DNA of 64,000 nucleotides. It comes from Neomoorella stamsii (lineage in GTDB: Bacteria > Bacillota > DSM-521 > Neomoorellales > Neomoorellaceae). The DNA is taken from assembly GCF_002995805.1 (NCBI RefSeq), contig NZ_PVXL01000045.1, forward strand, positions 20,859-84,858, given 5' to 3'. Shown in pieces: positions 11,371 to 18,380 of this stretch; the stretch's first letter is position 1; each line of letters begins with the position of its first letter. The notes under the pieces were generated by a model. It made no database searches. It was not told the DNA's origin and saw nothing but the letters and a program-made list of their open reading frames with translations. The translations under genes were made by a program, and so were the position numbers.

Positions 11371-11407
11371 TAAAGCCCCGGCATCCCTAGGGGTGACCGG
11401 GGCTTTA
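11371..11407 (+). terminator. hairpin terminator after the DoxX-like gene
   Basis: TAAAGCCCCGG pairs with CCGGGGCTTTA across a 15-base loop. The downstream T run is short, so termination strength is uncertain; the hairpin is symmetric. Confidence 0.6.
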
Positions 11408-11452
11408 GCTTCCATACACTATTACCAACATACGTTTGATTTGCATTTTAAA

Positions 11453-11482
11453 TTGACAGCGACGGCAAGGGTATGTTATACT
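11453..11482 (+). promoter_or_regulatory. sigma-A promoter of the first tRNA-Ser pair
   Basis: Consensus TTGACA at 11453, 18-base spacer, TATACT at 11477, ending 15 bases before the mature tRNA 5' end. Confidence 0.8.
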
Positions 11483-11497
11483 ATTCTTGCCAGTTGG

Positions 11498-11588
11498 GGA
11501 GGGGTGTCCGAGCGGTTTAAGGAGCTGGTCTTGAAAACCAGTGATGCTCTTACGGGCACCGTGGGTTCGAATCCCACCCCCTCCGCCA
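11498..11588 (+). tRNA. tRNA-Ser (anticodon UGA)
   Basis: Acceptor GGAGGGG pairs with CCCCTCC before discriminator G and encoded CCA. The anticodon stem-loop CTGGT-CTTGAAA-ACCAG gives anticodon TGA, reading UCA. A long variable arm (GATGCTCTTACGGGCACC) marks a class II tRNA, and the T arm contains GTGGGTTCGAATCCCAC. Strong promoter directly upstream. Confidence 0.97.
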
Positions 11589-11608
11589 GTAACAAAGGAA
11601 GAAGGCGT

Positions 11609-11704
11609 GGAGAGATGGCCGAGTAGGTCGAAGGCGATCGCCTGCTAAGCGATTGTACGGGTATAAAACCTGTACCGTGGGTTCGAATCCCACTCTCTCC
11701 GCCA
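11609..11704 (+). tRNA. tRNA-Ser (anticodon GCU)
   Basis: Acceptor GGAGAGA pairs with TCTCTCC, G discriminator and encoded CCA. The anticodon loop CTGCTAA gives GCT, reading AGC and AGU. A long class II variable arm is present. It lies 20 bases after the UGA isoacceptor and is likely co-transcribed with it. This is the isoacceptor expected to read the AGU candidate specifier of the T-box. Confidence 0.97.
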
Positions 11705-11709
11705 CAGGA

Positions 11710-11738
11710 TGCCGGCGCCTGAAGGCGCCGGTTTGACT
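11710..11738 (+). terminator. terminator after the tRNA-Ser pair
   Basis: Perfect GC stem CCGGCGCC-TGAA-GGCGCCGG followed by TTTGACTTT. Confidence 0.7.
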
Positions 11739-11809
11739 TTACCTTTGGGGCGGCCCGCCAGGTCCGCGGCCCTGTGGCCGTAGCCGGCGTAGATATGTGG
11801 TGTGTACCC

Positions 11810-11838
11810 TTGACTTGCTCCTGCATCTCTGGTACAAT
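11810..11838 (+). promoter_or_regulatory. sigma-A promoter of the tRNA-Arg/tadA transcript
   Basis: TTGACT, 17-base spacer, TACAAT, about 26 bases before the tRNA-Arg(ACG) 5' end. No terminator is seen between the two tRNA-Arg genes and tadA, so it may also drive tadA. Confidence 0.75.
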
Positions 11839-11864
11839 TAACTCTGCCGGTTGAAAAAGTTTGT

Positions 11865-11941
11865 GCGCCCGTAGCTCAACGGGATAGAGTAACTGGCTAC
11901 GAACCAGGAGGTTGGGGGTTCGAGTCCCTCCGGGCGCGCCA
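11865..11941 (+). tRNA. tRNA-Arg (anticodon ACG)
   Basis: Cloverleaf with acceptor GCGCCCG/CGGGCGC, anticodon stem CTGG/CCAG and loop CTACGAA, T arm GGGGGTTCGAGTCCCTC-type, CCA encoded. Anticodon A34 is the substrate of the TadA deaminase encoded just downstream; inosine lets it read CGU, CGC and CGA. Confidence 0.97.
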
Positions 11942-11953
11942 TTTTTTATTCGT

Positions 11954-12030
11954 GCGTCTGTAGCTCAGGTGGATAGAGCAGCGGTTTCCTAAACCGCGTG
12001 CCGGGGGTTCGAGTCCCTCCAGGCGCACCA
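11954..12030 (+). tRNA. tRNA-Arg (anticodon CCU)
   Basis: Acceptor GCGTCTG pairs with CAGGCGC (one U-G pair), discriminator A, encoded CCA. Anticodon stem GCGGT/ACCGC with loop TTCCTAA gives CCT, reading AGG. It is 12 bases after tRNA-Arg(ACG) in one transcript. Confidence 0.96.
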
Positions 12031-12053
12031 GAATACCAGCGAGGGGGTCCCGT

Positions 12054-12509
12054 GTGGACCACCGTTTCTATATGGGGGAAGCCCTGGCCGAGGCAGAAAA
12101 GGCCTTTGCCCTGGGGGAAATCCCCATCGGCGCTGTAGTAGTAGAAGGGGAGCGAATTATTGCCCGGGCCGGTAACCGGCGGGAAACCTGGGGTGACCCT
12201 ACGGCCCACGCCGAGATTATCGCCTTGCGGGAAGCGGCCCGGGTACGGGGCAACTGGCGGTTGACAGGTACTACCCTGTACGTCACCCTGGAACCCTGTC
12301 CCATGTGTGCTGGCGCCCTGGTGCAGGCCAGGGTAAAGAGGCTGGTTTATGGTGCCCCGGATTTACGCGCCGGGGCTGTAGATTCTGTAGTCAATCTGGT
12401 GGAAAATCCCCATTTTAACCACCAGGTGGAGGTTATCACCGGCATCCGTGAAGAGGAATGCCGGCAGTTATTAAAACGTTTTTTCCAGCAACTGCGGAGA
12501 GATGGCTGA
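12054..12509 (+). CDS. tadA: tRNA-specific adenosine deaminase
   Basis: Zn-dependent deaminase converting A34 to inosine in tRNA-Arg(ACG), 151 aa. The cytidine-deaminase-fold motifs are TAHAEIIALREA (zinc His and the proton-shuttle Glu) and LEPCPMCAGAL (two zinc Cys). N-terminal ALGEIPIGAVVV is typical. GTG 12054 is used as start because GAGGGGG sits 5-8 bases ahead; ATG 12072 would cut into the first helix. It directly follows the gene of its substrate tRNA, and its last codons and TGA stop lie inside the next tRNA gene (tRNA-Ser CGA), an overlap of 14 bases. Confidence 0.95.
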   Translation: MDHRFYMGEALAEAEKAFALGEIPIGAVVVEGERIIARAGNRRETWGDPTAHAEIIALREAARVRGNWRLTGTTLYVTLEPCPMCAGALVQARVKRLVYGAPDLRAGAVDSVVNLVENPHFNHQVEVITGIREEECRQLLKRFFQQLRRDG

Positions 12510-12591
12510 GCTGGTTGAAGGCGCTCGACTCGAAATCGAGTAGGCGGCTGAAGAGGTCGCCTCGTGGGTTCGAATCCCACTCTCTCCGCCA
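12496..12591 (+). tRNA. tRNA-Ser (anticodon CGA), overlapping tadA
   Basis: Acceptor GGAGAGA/TCTCTCC, G and encoded CCA. Anticodon stem CTCGA/TCGAG with loop CTCGAAA gives CGA, reading UCG. Long variable arm. Its first 14 bases are also the final codons and stop of tadA, so expression of the two is physically linked and processing would cut the tadA message. Confidence 0.97.
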
Positions 12592-12604
12592 GCAAAAGTT
12601 AATT

Positions 12605-12640
12605 AAGGGGTGTTGCCGTTATAAATGGCCTCCCCTTTTT
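12605..12640 (+). terminator. probable terminator after tRNA-Ser(CGA)
   Basis: AAGGGG pairs with CCCCTT around an inner GCC/GGC stem, followed by T5. Confidence 0.5.
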
Positions 12641-12673
12641 CTTAAACGCCTTGACATGCTCTTCTGAAGCAGC

Positions 12674-12702
12674 TTGCATTTAGCCGCACTTCGCTGTATA
12701 AT
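12674..12702 (+). promoter_or_regulatory. promoter of tRNA-Ser(GGA) and possibly SRP RNA
   Basis: TTGCAT, 17-base spacer, perfect TATAAT at 12697, 25 bases before the tRNA. No terminator is seen between this tRNA and the SRP RNA, so both may share it. Confidence 0.75.
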
Positions 12703-12727
12703 TTTTATATAAACAACAGATTTGCGC

Positions 12728-12823
12728 GGAGAGATGGCTGAGTTGGTCGAAGGCGCTCGCCTGGAGAGCGAGTAGACGGGTCACAAACTCGTCTCGTGGG
12801 TTCGAATCCCACTCTCTCCGCCA
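12728..12823 (+). tRNA. tRNA-Ser (anticodon GGA)
   Basis: Acceptor GGAGAGA/TCTCTCC, G and encoded CCA. Anticodon stem CTCGC/GCGAG with loop CTGGAGA gives GGA, reading UCU and UCC. Long variable arm. With the UGA, GCU and CGA genes it completes the serine set. Confidence 0.97.
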
Positions 12824-12843
12824 TTTTAATTTTTATAGCTTTG

Positions 12844-13110
12844 ACCGTGCTAGACGGGGAGGTAGCGGTGCCCTGTAACCCGCAAACCGCTATAGCGGGG
12901 TCGAAGTCCCACTGGCGGGCCTGACCTGTGGGGTCCGGCCGGTGTAAGGGGCGAAGAGAGCCGGGTCCTGCGCGACGAGAACTCATGAACCCCGTCAGGT
13001 CCGGGAGGAAGCAGCGGTAAGTGAGCACCCTCGGGTGCCGCGGGAGCGCCTGGTTGGAGTTACCTGCGCCGGTAACGCCCGGAGGCCATGTTCAACAGTG
13101 GGTGCACGGT
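12844..13110 (+). ncRNA. ffs: signal recognition particle RNA, large bacterial (Alu-containing) type
   Basis: About 267 bases. The ends pair (ACCGTGC at 12844 with GCACGGT at 13104). The 5' Alu-type domain has the GGGGAGGTAGCGGTGCCCTGTA segment, and the S domain carries the Ffh-binding hairpin with GTCAGGTCCGGGAGGAAGCAGC, the conserved asymmetric loops of helix 8. This large form is typical of Bacillus and Clostridia. The position immediately before dnaX is the same as in Bacillus. A strong terminator follows. Confidence 0.97.
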
Positions 13111-13128
13111 CACCTAATGAGACAGGAA

Positions 13129-13162
13129 GGGATTATTCGGCAGGGGAATAATCCCTTTTTTA
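13129..13162 (+). terminator. terminator of SRP RNA
   Basis: GGGATTATTC pairs with GAATAATCCC, then T7. Clear intrinsic terminator, 18 bases after the SRP RNA end. Confidence 0.9.
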
Positions 13163-13181
13163 ATAGGATAAGAAGGTGAGG

Positions 13182-14894
13182 ATGTTGGCTCAGTACCAGG
13201 CCCTGTACCGGCAATGGCGGCCGCGCACCTTTACCGAGGTAGTGGGACAGGAACATATTACCCGCACCCTGCTCAATGCCCTGCGCAACCATCGCGTGGT
13301 CCACGCCTACCTTTTCTGCGGTCCCCGGGGCACCGGTAAAACCAGTACCGCCAAAATCCTGGCCAAAGCCGTCAATTGCCAGTCGCCCCGGGAGGGAGAA
13401 CCGTGCAATGAGTGTCCCAATTGCCGGCGCATCAATGCCGGTAACTCCCTGGATGTCCTGGAAATCGACGCTGCCTCCAACCGGGGCATCGATGAGATCC
13501 GTGAATTAATTGAAAAGATTCCCCTGGGGCCGGTAGAGGGCCGCTACAAGGTTTATATTATCGATGAAGTCCACATGCTGACGCCGGAGGCCTTTAATGC
13601 CCTGTTAAAAACCCTGGAAGAGCCGCCGGCCCATGCCGTCTTTATCCTGGCCACCACGGAGCCGCGCAAGGTTTTACCGACCATCCTTTCCCGCTGCCAG
13701 CGCTTTGACTTTCACCCCCTAACGGTAGCCGCCATCAGCGGGCGCCTGCAGGAGGTGGCGGCGGCCAATAAAGTCCAGATCGAGCCGGCGGGCTTAAGCC
13801 TTTTAGCCCGCAAGGCTGCCGGGGGCTTACGCGATGCTTTAAGCCTTTTGGACCAGATCCTGTCTACCGGCAACCAGGAGATCATTACTGCGGCGCAGGT
13901 AGCCGCTACCCTGGGTACGGCACGCCTGGATACCCTCCTAGCCATAACAGATGCCCTGGCAGACGGCGATGGGGCCGCCATGCTCCGCCTGGTAGATACG
14001 GCCCTGCAGTCGGGGGTGGAACCCCAGCGGCTGCTGGAGGACCTGCTGGAGCATACCCGCAACCTCCTTCTTTTGCATATGGATCCCCGGGCGGGGGAAT
14101 TTACCGGCCTCCTGCCGGAAGAAGTGGAACAGGTAGCGGCCCAGGCGCAGAAATTTACTCCCCGGCGCCTGCTGGACCTTATGGAACGGTTGCAGGAGGG
14201 TGGAGCAGCCCTGCGCTGGAACAACCAGCCCCGGGTCCTCATGGAAATGACCTTGGCCGGATTCCTGGTCGATCCCGGCCCTTCCCTGGAGGACCTGGCC
14301 CGCCGGGTGGAGGAACTGGAAAAACGCCTGGCCGCCCTGGACGGCAGCGGGTGTGTAAAAGGGCAACTGCCTGAAATAAAACCCGGGGAAACACCGGCGC
14401 GTCCCGGGCTCGCCGGCAGAGGCCAGCACGCTCCGGAGACGACCGGCCAGAGAAAGGCGGAAGGCATGACTTTGCCTGGTAAAGGAGAAAGCCATGCTTC
14501 CAGGACCAGGCCTGCAGCCCGGCAACAGGAAGGAGTTACGCCTGCCGGCTCTCCTCCATTAGAATTATTTACTGTCCAGGAGCGCTGGCCGGAGGTCCTG
14601 GCAGCGGCCCGCCGGGAAAGCGTCCACCTCCAGGCTTATTTACGGGCCGGGGAGCCGGCGGCTGTGACGGGGGACAGCCTGACCGTGGAAGTCAAAACGG
14701 ATTTCCACCGCGGCATGCTGGAACAGCCCGCCAACCGGCAGAAGGTGGAAGCTGTCCTGGCCAGGGTATTCGGCCGGCCCCTCAAGCTCGTTATTACGGC
14801 GGGGAGGCCGCCTGTGGACGGGGCGAGCCAGGAAGAAGTATTAGATAAGCTGGTAGAATATTTCGGCCCCGACAAAGTGGAGATCAAGGATTAA
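13182..14894 (+). CDS. dnaX: DNA polymerase III subunits gamma/tau
   Basis: Clamp-loader ATPase of the replisome, about 570 aa. N-terminal QALYRQWRPRTF, Walker A GPRGTGKTST near residues 47-56, a four-Cys zinc site (CQSPREGEPCNECPNC), Walker B/DExx IIDEVHML and the SRC sensor region TILSRCQRF. A Pro/Gly/Arg-rich linker (about residues 395-470) separates the ATPase part from a C-terminal tau domain. Start could be GTG 13176, ATG 13182 or TTG 13185; ATG gives the family's usual short N-terminus with GGTGA ahead. Same neighbours (SRP RNA before, ybaB-recR after) as in Bacillus. I see no obvious frameshift site for a separate gamma form. Confidence 0.96.
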   Translation: MLAQYQALYRQWRPRTFTEVVGQEHITRTLLNALRNHRVVHAYLFCGPRGTGKTSTAKILAKAVNCQSPREGEPCNECPNCRRINAGNSLDVLEIDAASNRGIDEIRELIEKIPLGPVEGRYKVYIIDEVHMLTPEAFNALLKTLEEPPAHAVFILATTEPRKVLPTILSRCQRFDFHPLTVAAISGRLQEVAAANKVQIEPAGLSLLARKAAGGLRDALSLLDQILSTGNQEIITAAQVAATLGTARLDTLLAITDALADGDGAAMLRLVDTALQSGVEPQRLLEDLLEHTRNLLLLHMDPRAGEFTGLLPEEVEQVAAQAQKFTPRRLLDLMERLQEGGAALRWNNQPRVLMEMTLAGFLVDPGPSLEDLARRVEELEKRLAALDGSGCVKGQLPEIKPGETPARPGLAGRGQHAPETTGQRKAEGMTLPGKGESHASRTRPAARQQEGVTPAGSPPLELFTVQERWPEVLAAARRESVHLQAYLRAGEPAAVTGDSLTVEVKTDFHRGMLEQPANRQKVEAVLARVFGRPLKLVITAGRPPVDGASQEEVLDKLVEYFGPDKVEIKD

Positions 14895-14914
14895 AAAGGA
14901 GGACGGTCAAGCCC

Positions 14915-15229
14915 GTGGGTATGAACAATATCAACAAGATGATGAAGCAGATGCAAAAGATGCAGGCCCAGATCGCCAGGCTCCAGGATGAGCTGGGGGA
15001 AAAGACAGTTGAGGCAGCCGCCGGCGGCGGTGCCGTTGTGGTTACGGCCAACGGCCGCCAGGAAATTGTCGGTATTAAAATTGACCCGGCTGCCGTGGAT
15101 CCTGAAGATGTGGAAATGCTCCAGGACCTGATCCTGGCAGCTGTCAACGAAGCCCTGCGCCAGTCCCAGGAAATGGCGGCCAGGGAAATGGGGAAAATTA
15201 CCGGGAACATGCGGCTGCCGGGGTTTTAA
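14915..15229 (+). CDS. YbaB/EbfC nucleoid-associated protein
   Basis: Small DNA-binding dimer, 104 aa, of the YbaB/EbfC family. It begins with a Met/Gln-rich helix (INKMMKQMQKMQAQIARLQDEL), followed by the conserved AAGGGAVVVTANGRQEIVGIKIDP strand block and EDVEMLQDLILAAVNEAL helix. GTG 14915 is chosen over ATG 14921 because AAGGAGG lies 11 bases before it. It is 20 bases after dnaX and three bases before recR, the universal dnaX-ybaB-recR operon. It may aid nucleoid organisation or recombination; the exact role is not established. Confidence 0.93.
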   Translation: MGMNNINKMMKQMQKMQAQIARLQDELGEKTVEAAAGGGAVVVTANGRQEIVGIKIDPAAVDPEDVEMLQDLILAAVNEALRQSQEMAAREMGKITGNMRLPGF

Positions 15230-15232
15230 AAA

Positions 15233-15832
15233 ATGAATTACCCGGAACCCCTGAACAAACTGATTGCGGCCCTGGGCAAACTGCCGGGAGTAGGGCCCAA
15301 AACAGCCCAGCGCCTGGCCTTCTATCTTCTCAACGCCCCGGCGGCAGAGGCGGAAAACCTGGCAGCAGCTATCCTGGAGGCCCGCCGGAAGACCCATTAT
15401 TGCTCTGTATGCGGCAACCTCACCGACCGCGATCCTTGCCTCCTGTGCACCGATCCGGAAAGGGATCAGGGCATTATCTGCGTGGTGGAGGAGGCGCGGG
15501 ACATTGTGGCCCTGGAAAAAACCCGCCAGTACCGGGGATTGTACCATGTGTTGCAGGGGGCCATTTCACCCGTGGACGGGATAGGGCCGGACCAGCTCAG
15601 GGTTAAAGAGCTTTTAAGGCGCCTCCAGGGGGGGAAGATCAGGGAGGTAGTCCTGGCTACCAATGCCGATGTGGAAGGAGAGGCGACGGCCCTTTATCTC
15701 GCCAGGCTGTTAAAACCCCTGGCCGTAAGGGTGACCCGCCTGGCCTACGGCCTGCCCGTGGGGAGCGATCTGGAATACGCCGATGAAATTACCCTGGCCC
15801 GGGCCTTCAGCGGCCGCCACGAAATGGAATAA
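15233..15832 (+). CDS. recR: recombination protein RecR
   Basis: Recombinational repair protein acting with RecF and RecO to load RecA, 199 aa, the normal length. It has the N-terminal helix-hairpin-helix (KLPGVGPKTAQRLAFYLL), a four-Cys zinc finger (HYCSVCGNLTDRDPCLLC), and a Toprim domain with VVEEARDIVALEKT and ATNADVEGEATALYLARLL. The family C-terminal GLPVGSDLEYADEITLARA is complete. It starts three bases after the ybaB stop with almost no independent ribosome site, so translation is probably coupled. Confidence 0.97.
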   Translation: MNYPEPLNKLIAALGKLPGVGPKTAQRLAFYLLNAPAAEAENLAAAILEARRKTHYCSVCGNLTDRDPCLLCTDPERDQGIICVVEEARDIVALEKTRQYRGLYHVLQGAISPVDGIGPDQLRVKELLRRLQGGKIREVVLATNADVEGEATALYLARLLKPLAVRVTRLAYGLPVGSDLEYADEITLARAFSGRHEME

Positions 15833-15898
15833 AAAGTAGGCAAGAAATTATTCCCAGCTGCATATTTTATAAGCAAATGGCAGTTGGGAGGTGGCCGC

Positions 15899-16165
15899 AT
15901 GCAGGAGTGGAGCCTGAACGCAGACCTGGAAGTGCTGGCCGAAGCTATCAGGGAGGCCCGGGCAGAATGGTGGGCGGCCCAGCGCTTTTTTGCCGAGGTA
16001 ACGGAATCCGATCTGGTGGATCAGGCCATCTACCGTCTGGAGGCGGCAGAAAGGAAATATATGTACCTGTGGAAGCTGGCTCGTAACCGGCAACAAAAAG
16101 ACGGCCTGCAAACGCAAGCCTGTGGCGGGGAAAGCGGGTTAAGGAGTGGTACCTGTGGGCAGTGA
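15899..16165 (+). CDS. YaaL-like DUF2508 protein
   Basis: An 88-residue, highly charged helical protein with WWAAQRFFAEVTESDLVDQAIYRLEAAERKYMYLWKLA, the pattern of the DUF2508/YaaL family that lies between recR and bofA across Firmicutes. The function is unknown. ATG 15899 has a strong GGGAGGTGG ribosome site; an in-frame codon at 15884 is less likely. Its 3' end overlaps the next gene by 11 bases. Confidence 0.8.
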   Translation: MQEWSLNADLEVLAEAIREARAEWWAAQRFFAEVTESDLVDQAIYRLEAAERKYMYLWKLARNRQQKDGLQTQACGGESGLRSGTCGQ

Positions 16166-16430
16166 TACCGTACAGCTTATACTGGCCGGTGTTTTCTTGT
16201 TATTTCTTGTTTATCTTATAGGCGGCCTTTTATTAAAACCCTTGAAGTTAGTTTTTAAGATTGTTGTTAACTCCTTGTTCGGGCTTCTCCTCCTCTGGGC
16301 CTTTAACTTTTTTGGCGCCTATTTTCATTTTTTTATCCCCCTGAACTGGCTCACTGTTTTAATCGCCGGTTTCCTGGGCCTGCCCGGGTTAATCCTACTG
16401 ATTTTTTTGCGCCTGGTCCTGGGGACGTGA
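16155..16430 (+). CDS. bofA: BofA-like pro-sigma-K processing inhibitor
   Basis: A 91-residue membrane protein with two to three hydrophobic helices (LILAGVFLLFLVYLIGGLLL near the start, VVNSLFGLLLLWAFNFFG in the middle, and a C-terminal GLPGLILLIFL). This is the BofA family, whose Bacillus member holds the SpoIVFB protease inactive in the forespore outer membrane until sigma-K is needed. GTG 16155 is chosen since AAGGAG ends eight bases before; the frame is open to GTG 16146. It follows recR-yaaL exactly as in Bacillus and implies a sporulating organism. Confidence 0.85.
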   Translation: MGSDTVQLILAGVFLLFLVYLIGGLLLKPLKLVFKIVVNSLFGLLLLWAFNFFGAYFHFFIPLNWLTVLIAGFLGLPGLILLIFLRLVLGT

Positions 16431-16451
16431 GGGTGGGAGGCACCCGGGGTG

Positions 16452-16500
16452 GCCCGTAGCACCGGCAGTCCGGTTAAAGCCGGGCTTTTTTATTTTTTAG
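16452..16500 (+). terminator. terminator after bofA
   Basis: CCCG and CGGG enclose a CCGG-cagt-CCGG hairpin, followed by CTTTTTTATTTTTTAG. Position right after bofA supports it. Confidence 0.6.
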
Positions 16501-16585
16501 GCGGTCTTTCAAAGCGGGTGGCATGCCTTATTCGGAAGTATGCTATTCTTGCAGGAGCGCATACTAACCACCGGGGTGAAGAAAA

Positions 16586-17245
16586 GCGCGTATCGTTGAG
16601 GCATACCTGGGGGAATACGGCAGCGGCAAGTCGGAGAACGCCGTTAACCGGGCTGTTTTTTTACGGGAACAGGGCCGGCAGGTAACCCTGGCCGACCTGG
16701 ATACCGTGGAACCGTGCTATACTCTGCGCCCCCTGAAACTCAAGCTGGAAGCCATGGGGATCAAGGTGCTGGCCTGGGAGACGCGGCAGGTGACCGGCTG
16801 GGGTGAGGCCGGGACGGTCCTGCACCCGGCCGTCCGCTGGGCCCTGCACCGGGAAGGGGACGTGATCATCGATGCCGGCTATGGCACGGCCGGGGCCGGT
16901 ATGTTGCATTTACTGGAAGGAGCGGGGACGGCTCCCGATCTCCGGGCCCTGGCTGTGATCAATACTGCCCGACCGGCGACGGCCACGGTTAAGGATATTA
17001 TCGTTCACGTGCGCTCTTTAGGCCGGGTGGACGGCCTGCTCAACAACACCCACCTGGGGGAAGAGACAACGGTAGACCTCATCCAAGCCGGGGCCAGGAA
17101 GGTAACTGCTGCGGCCCGGGAATTAAACCTCCCGGTAGTGGCCACGGCAGTAATGTTCGAACTGGTTCCATTAATCGGCGAGCGCGATATTTGTGGTAAT
17201 CCTGTCCGGGCAATCAAACGCTACATGCCCCTGGCATTCTGGTAA
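16586..17245 (+). CDS. P-loop nucleotide-binding protein without a canonical start codon
   Basis: The frame opens with RIVEAYLGEYGSGKSENAVN, a Walker A P-loop of the CobQ/MinD/ParA type, then TLADLDTVEPCYTLRPLK and DVIIDAGYGTAGAG, and ends at 17245. No ATG, GTG or TTG occurs between the upstream stop (16577) and the P-loop; the first is GTG 16706, which would remove the P-loop. A GGGGTGA ribosome site at 16573 sits six bases before codon GCG 16586, exactly where GTG would be expected. Alternatively GTG 16576 would be in frame if the A run at 16582 were one base shorter. It precedes korABCD; the function is unknown. Confidence 0.7.
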   Translation, partial: ARIVEAYLGEYGSGKSENAVNRAVFLREQGRQVTLADLDTVEPCYTLRPLKLKLEAMGIKVLAWETRQVTGWGEAGTVLHPAVRWALHREGDVIIDAGYGTAGAGMLHLLEGAGTAPDLRALAVINTARPATATVKDIIVHVRSLGRVDGLLNNTHLGEETTVDLIQAGARKVTAAARELNLPVVATAVMFELVPLIGERDICGNPVRAIKRYMPLAFW

Positions 17246-17288
17246 GGGTACTTTCACAGGGGGATTTGCGCAGGAACGGGGTGTATTT

Positions 17289-18380
17289 ATGGCAACCAGG
17301 CCTGTTACGGGCGAGCAGCGGGCCTTCATGACCGGCAACGAGGTGGTGGCCTGGGCGGCCCTGGCCGCCGGGGCCGACATCATGTACGGCTACCCCATTA
17401 CGCCGCAGAATGAAATTATGCACTACTGGACCCGGATGGCGCCCAAATATGAACGGGGTTTTCTCCAGACGGAAGATGAAATCTCGGCCGGTTTTGCTAC
17501 TGTCGGGGGTGTCCTGGCAGGGAAGCGGGCCTTTACGGCTACGGCCGGGCCGGGCAACGTCCTGATGCAGGAAGCCATGGCTATGGCCGAGATGATGCGC
17601 CTGCCGACGGTCGTGGTGGTAACCCAGCGCGGCGGTCCTTCGACGGCCACGGTCATCTATTCCCAGCAGGAGCTTAATCTGACCTGTTTCGGCGGCAATG
17701 GCGAAGGCTTGAGGATTGTTTATTCCCCGTCTTCCCATGATGAGCTGTTTCTTTATACCATTAAAGCCTTTAACAGCGCCTGGAAATACCGTTTCCCCAC
17801 CTTTGTCCTGGGGGACGGGTATCAATCCAAAATGCGGGAACCGGTAACCATCTTCGACCCTGAAGCCCGGGGCATTACCATGGAACCGTGCCGCCCCATG
17901 GTAGGCCTGCCGGGCCTGCCGGGGGAAGAACGCGACCCGGCCCACCTGCGCAATACCTATAACCTGGAAGATGAGCTTTACGAGGTCCTCACGGCGGCCA
18001 TTAAAGAATATGAAGCCCTCTCTCCCCGGGTAGTCGAATGGGACACCTACGCCGTCGATGACGCCGAGTTGCTTATTATTGCCCACGGGGTCGTGGCCCG
18101 GGCCGCCCGGGCGGCCGCGGTTTCCCTGCGGGAAAGAGGTTTCAAGGCCGGCTATTTCCGGCCCGTGACCTTACGGCCCTTCCCGGCGGAAACCTTAAGG
18201 CCCCTGGCAGCCCGGGCCCGCAACCTCCTGGTAGTGGAGTCGGCCTACGGCCAGCTAAAACGGCAGGTCCAGGCCAGCCTTTACGGCCTGGAGACGCCGG
18301 TCTCCGGCTACCTGCGCCCAGGAATGGGGATTACGCCGGAAGAAATAGTGGAGTTTATCCATGCGAAGGAGCTGATCTAA
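17289..18380 (+). CDS. korA: 2-oxoacid:ferredoxin oxidoreductase, alpha subunit
   Basis: Alpha chain (363 aa) of a four-subunit ketoacid:ferredoxin oxidoreductase, which oxidatively decarboxylates a 2-oxoacid to acyl-CoA with ferredoxin reduction, or the reverse. It carries the pyrimidine-binding YGYPITPQNEIMHYW block, the EDEISAGFATVGG segment with the thiamine-contacting Glu, and TATAGPGNVLMQEA. ATG 17289 follows GGGGTG with good spacing; the frame is open further up but overlaps the previous gene. Its stop TAA shares an A with the korB ATG. 2-oxoglutarate is the most likely substrate by subunit type, but isovalerate- or pyruvate-type enzymes share this layout. Confidence 0.88.
   Translation: MATRPVTGEQRAFMTGNEVVAWAALAAGADIMYGYPITPQNEIMHYWTRMAPKYERGFLQTEDEISAGFATVGGVLAGKRAFTATAGPGNVLMQEAMAMAEMMRLPTVVVVTQRGGPSTATVIYSQQELNLTCFGGNGEGLRIVYSPSSHDELFLYTIKAFNSAWKYRFPTFVLGDGYQSKMREPVTIFDPEARGITMEPCRPMVGLPGLPGEERDPAHLRNTYNLEDELYEVLTAAIKEYEALSPRVVEWDTYAVDDAELLIIAHGVVARAARAAAVSLRERGFKAGYFRPVTLRPFPAETLRPLAARARNLLVVESAYGQLKRQVQASLYGLETPVSGYLRPGMGITPEEIVEFIHAKELI

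Noticed and set aside
14300..14500. Possible frameshift site to make gamma from tau in dnaX
   Set aside because: No A-rich slippery heptamer with a downstream hairpin was seen in the linker region.
16449..16685. A 78-codon ORF upstream of and overlapping the P-loop gene
   Set aside because: It runs through the terminator after bofA, has no ribosome site or recognisable domain, and its 3' half is the shifted frame of the P-loop gene.
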